Of a stretch of DNA of 23,931 bases, positions 15,556 through 22,688 are shown piece after piece. The position numbers were made by a program, and so were the translations under genes. How positions within the stretch are numbered: position 1 is the first letter of the stretch; each line of letters starts with the position of its first letter. Source of the DNA: RPRB01 sp035501615 (GTDB lineage: Bacteria; Myxococcota; Myxococcia; Myxococcales; Myxococcaceae). Location: NCBI GenBank assembly GCA_035501615.1, contig DATJVY010000140.1:1-23931 (forward strand), written 5' to 3'. The notes below the pieces were generated by a model. That model was given only the letters and a program-made list of their open reading frames with translations, made no database searches and was not told where the DNA came from.

Positions 15556-18204
15556 ATGCCTACCGTGGCCCCTGCCATGCCTTCTCCGTTCCAGAACCGC
15601 TGGGTCCGCGTCGTCGCCACCGTCGTCGCGGTCCTGGTGGCGGTGGTCTTCGTCGCCTCGCTGGTGCTCGACTCCGTCCTCACCCGCCGGGCCCAGGCCC
15701 AGGCGGCGACGCTCTCCGAGCAGCTCGGTCGCCCGGTGCAGATCGGCCGCATCTCGACCACGTTCCTCACCGGCCTCGGGGCGACGGTCTCCGGCATCGA
15801 GGTGGGGGCCGGACCCGGGGAGGGCGTCCCGCTCGCCCAGGTGCAGGAGACGAGCGTCCGGGTGGCGGCGCTGAGGGCGCTGTTCTCCCTCGGCAAGGAC
15901 ATCGAGGTCCGGTCGATCGAGGTGGCCCAGCCAGTGGTGAACGTCGTCCGCCTTCCCGACGGCACGACGAACCTCGAGCGGCTCCAGAGCCGGCTCGCCG
16001 AGCAGGAGAAGACGAAGCCCTCCGATCCTGCCGCGAGCGCCCCGAGCGACCTCTCCGCCATCCGCGTCGAGCATGCCCGGGTGACCGACGGGCGGGTGCG
16101 CCTCCTGGACCGGAGCGGGGGCCAGGCGCATGAGCTCGGCATCTCCGACCTGGACGTGACGGTGGACGACTTGGAGGCGGGGAAGCCGCTCGACGTCGTG
16201 GTGAAGGCGGCGCTCCTGGCCGAGAAGCAAAATCTGGAACTGCGGCTCCACACCGCTCCCCTGCCGAGCTCGCTCCAGCCGACCCCGGAGCGCATCGTGG
16301 TGAAGATCCAGCCGGTGGACCTCGCCCCCCTCGGGCCCTTCCTCCCCAGGGACGCGCGCCTCGAGGCCGGGCGCCTCGACGCGGACTGGACCGCGGAGCT
16401 GGGCACCGCCGTCGCGGGCGGGAAGGGCCCGACCCAGGCGAAGGGCGGCATCCACGTCCGCGGCCTGCGCTTCGCCGGCACGGGGGCCGCTCCGGTGGAC
16501 GTCTCGCTCGACACCGACCTCGACGGCAACACCGAGACCGGCGACCTGGACATCCGCACCCTGTCGGTCGCCCTGGGGCAGGCGGGCGTCACCGGGCACG
16601 GCCGGGTCCGCGGGCTGGCCACCGAGACGCCGAGCGTCCAGGGACTCGAGATCGTCGGGCATGACCTCGATCCGGCGGTGCTGGCCCGCTCTTTCCCACC
16701 GCTGGCGAAGGCGCTGAAGGGCGAGGTCGCAGGCCCGATCGGGCTCACCATCCGCGGCTCGGGAACCGAGGCCGCGCCGACGGTGGACATGACGCTCGAC
16801 TTCACCCCGGTGCGTCTCGCCCTCCCGCAGCAGCTGGCCAAGGCCGCCGGAGCGCCGATGACGCTCGTCACCCACCTCCGGGGAGCAGGGAAGGGGACCT
16901 ACCGCTTCGAGGCCGACCTGGACCTCGCAGGGGCCGACCTCCGTCCCGGGCAGCTCCTGGACAAGCCTCCGGGAAGACCGCTCTCGCTCTCGCTCGCGGG
17001 GAGCGCCCGCCGCGGGAGCAGCACGCAGGTGAAGCTCGACCGCTGGACCCTGCGCGTCCTCGACGACTCTCTCGCCGGGACCGCCTCGCTCGAGATGCAG
17101 GGCGAGGGCGCGCGCGCCACGACCACCTTCGCGCTCGACGCCCGCGCCCCGAAGCTGGACGTCGACGCCCTGCTGCTACCGACCGAGTCCTCGGCGAAGA
17201 CGCCCCCGGCTCCGCCCGCGGACCCTCACCGCTTCGACGGCATGCGGGGGAAGGTCCACGCCGAGGTGGCCTCGCTCGTCTTCCACAAGGTCCCGTGGCG
17301 CAACCTCCTGCTCGACGCCTCGATGAAGGACGACCTCCTGCAGGTGGACCGCCTCACCATGGACGCCGCCGGCGGGCAGATGCGCCTCGACGGGACCAGC
17401 GTGCGCCTCGGTCCGGCCGACAAGCCGTGGGACGTGAAGCTCGGGGTGAAGAGCCTGGACCTGGAGCAGGCACTGACCTTCGGAGGAAAGGGCAAGGCGT
17501 TCGCCGGCGTCTTCGACGGGAACGTCGCGCTGTCGGGGAAGGGGGCCACCCTCGGGGCAGTGGAGAAGACGCTCGACGGCACCATCCAGGGGAACCTCAA
17601 GAACGGCGCCTTCCTCGGTGCCGACCTCGTCGCCTCCGTCGCCGGCCCGCTGGCCAAGGCGCTCCCCTTCGCCACCAAGGCGCTCGGGGAGAACGGTCGC
17701 ACCCCCCTGGGGGAGAACCTCGCCGTCTCGCTCGCCGTCGACAACGGTGTGGCGAAGCTGACCAGGCCGCTCACGGTACAGCTGCCCCAGGCGGCGATCA
17801 CCCTCGGCGGCGGCGTGGGGCTCTCCGGGACGCTGGCGCTCGCCGGCACGGTGGCGCTCACGCCGGCGACCATCAAGACGCTCACCGGCGGGAAGGTGAC
17901 CCCGTCCGAGCCCATCCCGCTCGCGCTCAGCCTCGGCGGGCCGGCCTGGGCGCCGCAGATCTCCGGCCTGGACGTGAAGCCCGCGGCGCTGACCATCGCC
18001 CGGCTCGCCGGGGCCAGCACTCTCCGATCGCTCTTCGGCGATTCGGACATCGGCAAGGCGGCCGCCGGCGCAATCGGAGGGTCGGGCAACGCCGGAGGGG
18101 AGCAGACGCCGGGGGAGCAGAAGGCGCAATCGGAGGCCGACAAGCTCCGCCAGCAGGCGGCGGACGAGGCGCGAAAGCGGCTCCAGGACCTGTTCGGGAA
18201 GTGA
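15556..18204 (+). CDS. AsmA family protein
   Basis: An 882-residue protein with one N-terminal transmembrane helix (about 17-38) and a very long beta-rich periplasmic region. The start after the helix, RAQAQAATLSEQLGRPVQIGRIS, followed by repeats of the type VRSIEVAQPVVNVVRLPDGTTNLERL, is typical of AsmA/TamB-like proteins. The C-terminal AsmA signature is FDGNVALSGKGATLGAVEKTLDGTIQGNLKNG... at about 650-690. The final 45 residues are Gln/Ala/Glu-rich (probable coiled coil). AsmA-like proteins form hydrophobic grooves thought to move phospholipids between inner and outer membranes. Methionine 8 (15577) is an alternative start, but neither has a strong ribosome binding site. It is the last gene of the apparent LysM-lipoprotein-AsmA operon. 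Confidence 0.9.
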   Translation: MPTVAPAMPSPFQNRWVRVVATVVAVLVAVVFVASLVLDSVLTRRAQAQAATLSEQLGRPVQIGRISTTFLTGLGATVSGIEVGAGPGEGVPLAQVQETSVRVAALRALFSLGKDIEVRSIEVAQPVVNVVRLPDGTTNLERLQSRLAEQEKTKPSDPAASAPSDLSAIRVEHARVTDGRVRLLDRSGGQAHELGISDLDVTVDDLEAGKPLDVVVKAALLAEKQNLELRLHTAPLPSSLQPTPERIVVKIQPVDLAPLGPFLPRDARLEAGRLDADWTAELGTAVAGGKGPTQAKGGIHVRGLRFAGTGAAPVDVSLDTDLDGNTETGDLDIRTLSVALGQAGVTGHGRVRGLATETPSVQGLEIVGHDLDPAVLARSFPPLAKALKGEVAGPIGLTIRGSGTEAAPTVDMTLDFTPVRLALPQQLAKAAGAPMTLVTHLRGAGKGTYRFEADLDLAGADLRPGQLLDKPPGRPLSLSLAGSARRGSSTQVKLDRWTLRVLDDSLAGTASLEMQGEGARATTTFALDARAPKLDVDALLLPTESSAKTPPAPPADPHRFDGMRGKVHAEVASLVFHKVPWRNLLLDASMKDDLLQVDRLTMDAAGGQMRLDGTSVRLGPADKPWDVKLGVKSLDLEQALTFGGKGKAFAGVFDGNVALSGKGATLGAVEKTLDGTIQGNLKNGAFLGADLVASVAGPLAKALPFATKALGENGRTPLGENLAVSLAVDNGVAKLTRPLTVQLPQAAITLGGGVGLSGTLALAGTVALTPATIKTLTGGKVTPSEPIPLALSLGGPAWAPQISGLDVKPAALTIARLAGASTLRSLFGDSDIGKAAAGAIGGSGNAGGEQTPGEQKAQSEADKLRQQAADEARKRLQDLFGK

Positions 18205-18459
18205 CCCGCGGCCCGGACCCGGCGCCGTTCCGATGGAGGTGCAGGCGGACTGCGACAGGAGGCCTCCGGGGGGCATCGCCGGGCTCGCGGGACCCGTCGA
18301 TCTGCCGGTGCTCGCCCCATGCCCAGCCGTGGAGCGTCCAGGTACGGACCCACCCTGGCGTCGTGACGACATTCGCGGTGGACTGGGCGCGGCCGGGATG
18401 AATATTCCGCTCGCCGGGGACGTCCCGTGGGTCTCCGGCCGGAAGAGGAGGGATTCTCC

Positions 18460-20046
18460 GTGACTGCGCGCCGTACCCCCGTCGTCCAGCAGGCGGTGGC
18501 ATCCCTTCTCGTGGCGGCCCTCGGCGGCTACCCCGCCCGCGTGCTCGCGGATCAGGGCGTTCCGGTCCAGGCGGTGCCCCCGCCCCCGGCCTACGCGCCA
18601 CAGCCCGCACCCGCGCCGCAGGGCTATGCCCCGGCACCGCAGGGGTACGCCCCGCCGCAGGCCCCCGCGCCACAGCCGGCCTATGCGCCACAGCCGGCCT
18701 ACGCCCCGCAGCCGGCACCCGCTCCGCAGAGCTACGCCCCGGCGCCCCAGGGCTACGCCCAGCAGCCCGCACCCGCGCCACAACCCACCTATGCACCGCA
18801 GCCGGCGCCTGCTCCGCAGAGCTACGCCCCGGCGCCCCAGGCGGCTCCCCAGGGTTACGCCCCGCCGGCCCCGGCGCCACAGCCCGCCTACCCACCTCCC
18901 CAGGGCTACGCCCAGCAGCCCGCGCCCGCTCCGGCGTATGCGCCACCTGCCCCGGCCTACGCGCCGCCTGCCGCCGCGGCACCAGCCTACGCCGCCCCCC
19001 AGGCCCCTGCGCCGCAGGGCTACGTCCCGGCTCCTCAGGGCTACGCCCAGCAGCCCGCGCCCGCCCCGGCCCCGCCGGCCTACGCGCCGCCGCCCCCGGC
19101 CTACGCGCCGCCAGCCGCCGCGGGAGCCGCTGCCGGGGCAGCCGTCGCGGCGCCGGGCTTCGCCGCTCCCCAGGCCCCCGCGCCGCAGGCGGCTCCTCAG
19201 GGCTACGCCCAGCAACCCGCGCCCGCTCCGGCTCCGCCCGCGTACAACCCGCCTCCCGCCGCCGGTGCACCGGCTCCCCCTCCCGCCGCCGCCCCCTCCG
19301 TCACGGCTCCGGCCGCAATGGGCGCTGCGGCCGCCGGCGCGGCCGCTGCCGGAGGCACCGTCCAGGCGCCCTCGGTCCAGGAGGCCCCGAGCGTCAGTCC
19401 CCGCCTCCCTCCTGGTGCGGTCCCGGTTCCCCAGAGCGCGGTGCCGGTGCCCACCAAGTCCGGCGAGCTGGACCTCGGCTCGGCACCCCCGCCCCCGCCC
19501 CCGCGGCCCCTGCCGCCCAAGGTGGATGACCGTCTGATTCGCCTCGAGTGGCGGCCCGCGCACGTCGAGGGCAACCGCGGCTGGGGTCCGATGATCCAGG
19601 TTCCGGTGATGGGCCCCGAGAAGACCCCACTGCAGGGGCGCTCGCTGTACCTCGCCCTTGGGCGGAACGACCTCGCCGAGGAGTACGAGCGGCGGCTGGC
19701 AGCCAAGCGCATCATGGGCGTCGGCAGCGCGCTGCTGCTCATCTCCGGCGTGGCGGTGGGGATCAGCGCACTGACCATCCATGGCTGTCCGACCAACGCG
19801 CCCAAGTGCTGGGACGACCGCGACCAGCAGCTGAAGGAGCGCTTCTACTGGTCGGGCGGGCTGGTGGCCGGCGGGGCGGTGCTGGGCATCAGCTCCAGCG
19901 CCTACAGCGCGCATCCGGTCTCGCGCGACGAGCTGATGGGTCTCATCCGCGATCACAACGCGAAGATCCGCAGCGAGCCCGGAGTCCGTCTGGGCGCCAT
20001 GGCGGTGCCGGGAGGTGGTGGCCTCGCGCTCTCCGGAGCCTTCTAG
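18460..20046 (+). CDS. Exported proline/alanine/glutamine-rich repeat protein with C-terminal transmembrane pair
   Basis: A 528-residue protein starting at the GTG at 18460 behind AGGAGGG; a GTG at 18427 is less likely. Residues 1-33 form a signal sequence (VVQQAVASLLVAALGG). Residues about 40-287 consist of degenerate repeats built from PAPAPQ, GYAP and PQGYA, low in charge and rich in Tyr; they are probably extended and disordered. An acidic, then Pro-rich link leads to a folded C-terminal part: GRSLYLALGRNDLAEEYERRLAAKR, a hydrophobic helix (419-438), a loop with two cysteines (HGCPTNAPKCWDD), a second hydrophobic helix (463-484), and an amphipathic tail ending LSGAF. The C-terminal layout resembles uncharacterised myxobacterial envelope proteins that carry an RPDLA-type motif before two membrane helices. 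Function unknown; a spanning or scaffold role is a guess. The 255 bases before it contain no gene. Confidence 0.82.
   Translation: MTARRTPVVQQAVASLLVAALGGYPARVLADQGVPVQAVPPPPAYAPQPAPAPQGYAPAPQGYAPPQAPAPQPAYAPQPAYAPQPAPAPQSYAPAPQGYAQQPAPAPQPTYAPQPAPAPQSYAPAPQAAPQGYAPPAPAPQPAYPPPQGYAQQPAPAPAYAPPAPAYAPPAAAAPAYAAPQAPAPQGYVPAPQGYAQQPAPAPAPPAYAPPPPAYAPPAAAGAAAGAAVAAPGFAAPQAPAPQAAPQGYAQQPAPAPAPPAYNPPPAAGAPAPPPAAAPSVTAPAAMGAAAAGAAAAGGTVQAPSVQEAPSVSPRLPPGAVPVPQSAVPVPTKSGELDLGSAPPPPPPRPLPPKVDDRLIRLEWRPAHVEGNRGWGPMIQVPVMGPEKTPLQGRSLYLALGRNDLAEEYERRLAAKRIMGVGSALLLISGVAVGISALTIHGCPTNAPKCWDDRDQQLKERFYWSGGLVAGGAVLGISSSAYSAHPVSRDELMGLIRDHNAKIRSEPGVRLGAMAVPGGGGLALSGAF
18577..19320 (+). repeat. In-frame tandem codon repeats encoding the PAPAPQ/GYAP region
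   Basis: The DNA repeats short units of Ala, Pro, Gln and Tyr codons throughout. The clearest copies are 18721-18750 and 18811-18840, identical over 30 bases and 90 bases apart (starting GCTCCGCAGAGCTACGCC). Unit length varies and all variation keeps the reading frame, which fits expansion by slippage or unequal recombination within a coding region under frame constraint. Confidence 0.85.
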
Positions 20047-20426
20047 GGCCTCGGCCCGGTGCGCTCCAGCAGTGCCACGAGCGCGTCGATGTCGAAGGGC
20101 TTCGAGAGCACCCCGGCCACCTGATCCCCCACCGCGGCGAGCGTCGCGGACCTGTCCGCGGTGGAGAGGATGACCGGGAACTCGCTCCCGCGCGGCAGCT
20201 CACGGAGGCGGGCGAGGAACGTCGGGCCGTCGACCAGCGGCATCCGCCAGTCGAGCAGGATGGGACAGGGCTCGGGCTGCTCCGCTGCGAGCCGGAGCCC
20301 CTTCAGCCCGTCCGCCGCGGACACCACCTGGTAGCCCATCCCGTCGAGCACCTCGGTCAGCGCCTCACGGATGGCGCTGTCGTCCTCGACGAGGAGGACG
20401 CGGCGGATGGGCGCGGCGGTGCTCAC
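20043..20426 (-). CDS. Stand-alone response regulator receiver protein
   Basis: A 127-residue single-domain receiver. The GTG at 20426 overlaps the chrA-family stop by four bases (GTGA). Key residues are present: acidic Glu14-Asp15-Asp16, acceptor Asp59 in PILLDWRMPLVDG, a Thr/Ser switch in VILSTADRS, and Lys in VLSKPFD. There is no output domain, so it must act through protein contacts, like CheY-type or phosphorelay intermediates. Its stop codon shares the bases CTAG (20043-20046) with the stop of the convergent repeat protein, leaving no gap. Translational coupling to a transporter gene is unusual and suggests the receiver controls or is controlled with the transporter, but no kinase is adjacent. 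Confidence 0.9.
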   Translation of the reverse strand: MSTAAPIRRVLLVEDDSAIREALTEVLDGMGYQVVSAADGLKGLRLAAEQPEPCPILLDWRMPLVDGPTFLARLRELPRGSEFPVILSTADRSATLAAVGDQVAGVLSKPFDIDALVALLERTGPRP

Positions 20427-21625
20427 ACGCCCGCCAGGTGAAGCAGGAACCGCAGCACCCCGCCCGCGGCGACCACCCACGCCGGGTTCAGGTCGTACCG
20501 GAACAGCGTCAGCGCCGCCGCGGCGGCGATCCCCAGGCTCACCGGGCCGTGGAAGCTCGAGCCCAGCACCACCGCCGCCGACGCCATGAGCCCCACGACC
20601 GCGGGCAGCAGCCCGTTCGCGGCGGCGCGGACGATGGGATGCTCGCGGACCCGCGCCAGCCAGCCGCCCGCCAGCTGCACCAGCGCCCAGGGCGAGGCCA
20701 GCAGCGCCACGGTCGAGGCCGCCGCCCCCGACCAGCCGTGGTGGACGTACCCGGAGAAGGTCGCGAGGAGCATCACCGGTCCGGGGGTCAAGAGGGCGAC
20801 CGAGACCGCATCGGCAAGTTGCCGGCGGGTCAGCCAGTCCAGCGCGTCGAGCCGCTCGCTCAGGTGGGGGATGATGGCGATGCCACCGCCGTACGCGCCG
20901 AGCCCGGTCCGGAAGTAGAGCACCAGCGCCTCCACCACCTGCGTGTCGAGCCCGGAGAGGTGTGCCGCCGCAGCCACCGGCAGGGCCGCGACCAGAACCG
21001 AGCGCACGGTGCTCGCGCCCTCGGCCGGCGGGGGCGGAGAGGACGGTCCCTTCGTGCGTCGCCGGAGCAGCCCCAGCTCGACGAACACGCCGGTGGCCAC
21101 GCCGAGGAGCACCACCTCGGTGGGCGACGCCTTCCCGGCCACGGTGAGGAGAAGCGCGCCGCCGGCCACCGCCATCTGCCAGCGGCTGTGCACCGCCCCC
21201 CGGACGCGGCGGAGGGCGAGGGCGAGGATGGCCCCCACGGCGGCGCCGCCGAAGCCGCGGAACAGCGGCTCGAGGCGGCCACCCAGATCGAACCGGACGT
21301 AGAGCCAGGCCACCACCGCCGTCACGGCGATGCCCGGAAGGACGAAGCCCACGTACCCGAGCAGGGACCAGGTCCACCCCCCGAGCTTCTGGCCGACGAA
21401 CGCGAGCGTGTTCGCCGAGGGTGCACCCGGAAAGAGGTCGAGCGTCCGGAGCAGGCCGGTGTGCTCGTCCTCCGTCATCCAGCGGTGGTCCCGGACCACG
21501 GCGTCCTCGAGCGGGGCCTGCATCCGCTGGCTGCTCCCGAACGCCGACAGACCGAGCCTCAGCGCCGCGCGGAAGAACGCGAGCCGGCTCAGCGCCGGAC
21601 GGCCGGACTGTGCCGTCTCGTCCAC
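20423..21625 (-). CDS. chrA: Chromate transporter (CHR) family protein, two-domain
   Basis: A 400-residue membrane protein from the GTG at 21625; upstream frame is not protein-like. It shows the duplicated CHR layout. The first half has LRLGLSAFG, DHRWMTEDE and LFPGAPSANTLAFVGQKLGG. The second half has FRTGLGAYGGGIAIIPHL, WLTRRQLADAVSVALLTPGPVMLLATFSGY. About ten hydrophobic helices are visible. The second-half motifs are well kept, but the first departs from the usual FGGP and PGP (here FGSS and PGAP), so chromate as substrate is uncertain. ChrA proteins exchange chromate for sulfate and give chromate resistance; others of the family have unknown substrates. The gene shares a 4-base overlap with the downstream receiver gene and diverges from the sigma-factor gene. 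Confidence 0.85.
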   Translation of the reverse strand: MDETAQSGRPALSRLAFFRAALRLGLSAFGSSQRMQAPLEDAVVRDHRWMTEDEHTGLLRTLDLFPGAPSANTLAFVGQKLGGWTWSLLGYVGFVLPGIAVTAVVAWLYVRFDLGGRLEPLFRGFGGAAVGAILALALRRVRGAVHSRWQMAVAGGALLLTVAGKASPTEVVLLGVATGVFVELGLLRRRTKGPSSPPPPAEGASTVRSVLVAALPVAAAAHLSGLDTQVVEALVLYFRTGLGAYGGGIAIIPHLSERLDALDWLTRRQLADAVSVALLTPGPVMLLATFSGYVHHGWSGAAASTVALLASPWALVQLAGGWLARVREHPIVRAAANGLLPAVVGLMASAAVVLGSSFHGPVSLGIAAAAALTLFRYDLNPAWVVAAGGVLRFLLHLAGV

Positions 21626-21680
21626 CTCGGTTCGGTCTCTAAGCCAAAGGGCGGCCGGTGCGCACCTCCCGCGTGCCCCG

Positions 21681-21741
21681 GTGGACGGGTCGCCAACAGC
21701 CCCGGGAGGGCCCCCTGACCCGTCGCCCGGGGCTGGTCCAC
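21681..21741. repeat. Large GC-rich inverted repeat in the chrA/sigma divergent region
   Basis: Within the 233 bases between the two divergent starts (21626-21858), an outer arm GTGGAC (21681-21686) pairs with GTCCAC (21736-21741). Inside it AGCCCCGGG (21698-21706) pairs perfectly with CCCGGGGCT (21726-21734). An alternative pairing joins GACGGGT (21684-21690) and ACCCGTC (21718-21724). A smaller hairpin of two CCCGGG copies (21826-21831 and 21838-21843) lies in the leader of the sigma gene, just before its GAAGG ribosome binding site. Such dyads may bind a regulator or fold in the leader RNA. I see no clear -35/-10 pair. Confidence 0.45.
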
Positions 21742-21858
21742 GGCTCGGGGGGGTGTGTTGGCTGCACGGGATGCACCTTCCGGGGCCGGGATGAGGCAGA
21801 CTGCTGCTCGAGGGGGGACCTGACGCCCGGGGGGCATCCCGGGTGAAGGCGCTCCCGC

Positions 21859-22653
21859 TTGCTGCAGCTCGGTCCTGCGCTGGAACTCGCGCGGCACGCG
21901 CACCCGGCGCTCCAGGTCGAACCCCGGGCGTTCCTCCGCTTCCTCTCGCGCCGGCGGCCGGCGCTCGATCCCGACGGGGTCCCGGTCCACGCCGCCGACC
22001 TCTACCTGGTGGCAGCCGCGCTCTCCCGCCACGCCCGGGCGCTCGAGCTGCTCGATGCCCGGCTGCGCGCGCTCCTCCCCCGGGCGCTGCGCCGGCTCCG
22101 GACGGACGAGGAGCTGCGGGCCGAGGTGCTCCAGCGCACGCGGGAGAGGCTCCTCGTCGGGCCACGCCTGCCGAAGCTCGCCGAGTACCAGGGGCGGGGA
22201 GGCCTGGACCCCTGGCTCCGGGCGGTGCTGCTCCGGGTGGCCCTGAACCTCCTCGAGGCGAGGCCGCAGGGCGAGGAGGAGCTCCGGACGCTCCACGAGC
22301 TCGCCGCGCCGGACCCGGACCCCGAGCTGTCGCTCCTGCGCCGCTCCGAGCAGGCGACGCTCCAGGCGGCCCTGGTGGAGGCGCTCGGGGGGCTCGATCC
22401 ACGCACTCGCCACTTCCTGGTCCTCTACGTCCTCGAGGGGCTCACGCTGGAGGAGATCGGCCGCCGCGCGGGAACGCACAAGTCGACCGTCTCCCGGGCG
22501 CTGAGCGCGGCGCGGGTCCGGGTGATGACCGCGCTCCGCCGCCGCCTCCGGGCTGGTGCCGACGCAGAGACGGGAGGGCTGCTCGGCCTCCTCGGCGACG
22601 CCGGGTTGGACCTGCCGTTCGTGCTCCGGGAGCTGCTCGCCGGAAGCCGCTGA
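21859..22653 (+). CDS. Sigma-70 family factor, Myxococcales gmx1-type
   Basis: A 264-residue sigma factor that starts at a TTG preceded by GAAGG. Residues about 55-135 correspond to region 2 (RALLPRALRRLRTDEELRAEVLQ... then YQGRGGLDPWLRAVLLRVALNLLE), and 165-235 to region 4, with the HTH at 195-213 (GLTLEEIGRRAGTHKSTVSR). Length and the GRGGLDPWLRA block match a subfamily I know mainly from Myxococcales; members often sit near serine/threonine kinase genes, but none is visible here. An anti-sigma factor is also missing from the window. It faces the ECF42-type factor with a 35-base gap (22654-22688) and diverges from the chrA-family gene. Target promoters are unknown. Confidence 0.82.
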   Translation: MLQLGPALELARHAHPALQVEPRAFLRFLSRRRPALDPDGVPVHAADLYLVAAALSRHARALELLDARLRALLPRALRRLRTDEELRAEVLQRTRERLLVGPRLPKLAEYQGRGGLDPWLRAVLLRVALNLLEARPQGEEELRTLHELAAPDPDPELSLLRRSEQATLQAALVEALGGLDPRTRHFLVLYVLEGLTLEEIGRRAGTHKSTVSRALSAARVRVMTALRRRLRAGADAETGGLLGLLGDAGLDLPFVLRELLAGSR

Positions 22654-22688
22654 ACCCGAGAGGGAGTGTCCCGGGCGCCGGCGCGCCT

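Noticed and set aside
14736..16871. Minus-strand open frame of about 711 codons opposite the LysM/lipoprotein/AsmA genes
   Set aside because: Low-complexity Arg/Gly/Ser sequence crossing three real genes; a GC-bias shadow.
18577..19320. Possible CRISPR-like repeat array
   Set aside because: Repeat units vary in length, have no unique spacers and preserve a reading frame of a secreted Pro/Ala/Gln protein.
17176..19956. Minus-strand open frame of about 926 codons over the AsmA-like and repeat-protein genes
   Set aside because: It spans two real genes and the space between them, and its Gly/Arg repeats are the antisense of the PAPAPQ codons. No motif or start signal supports it.
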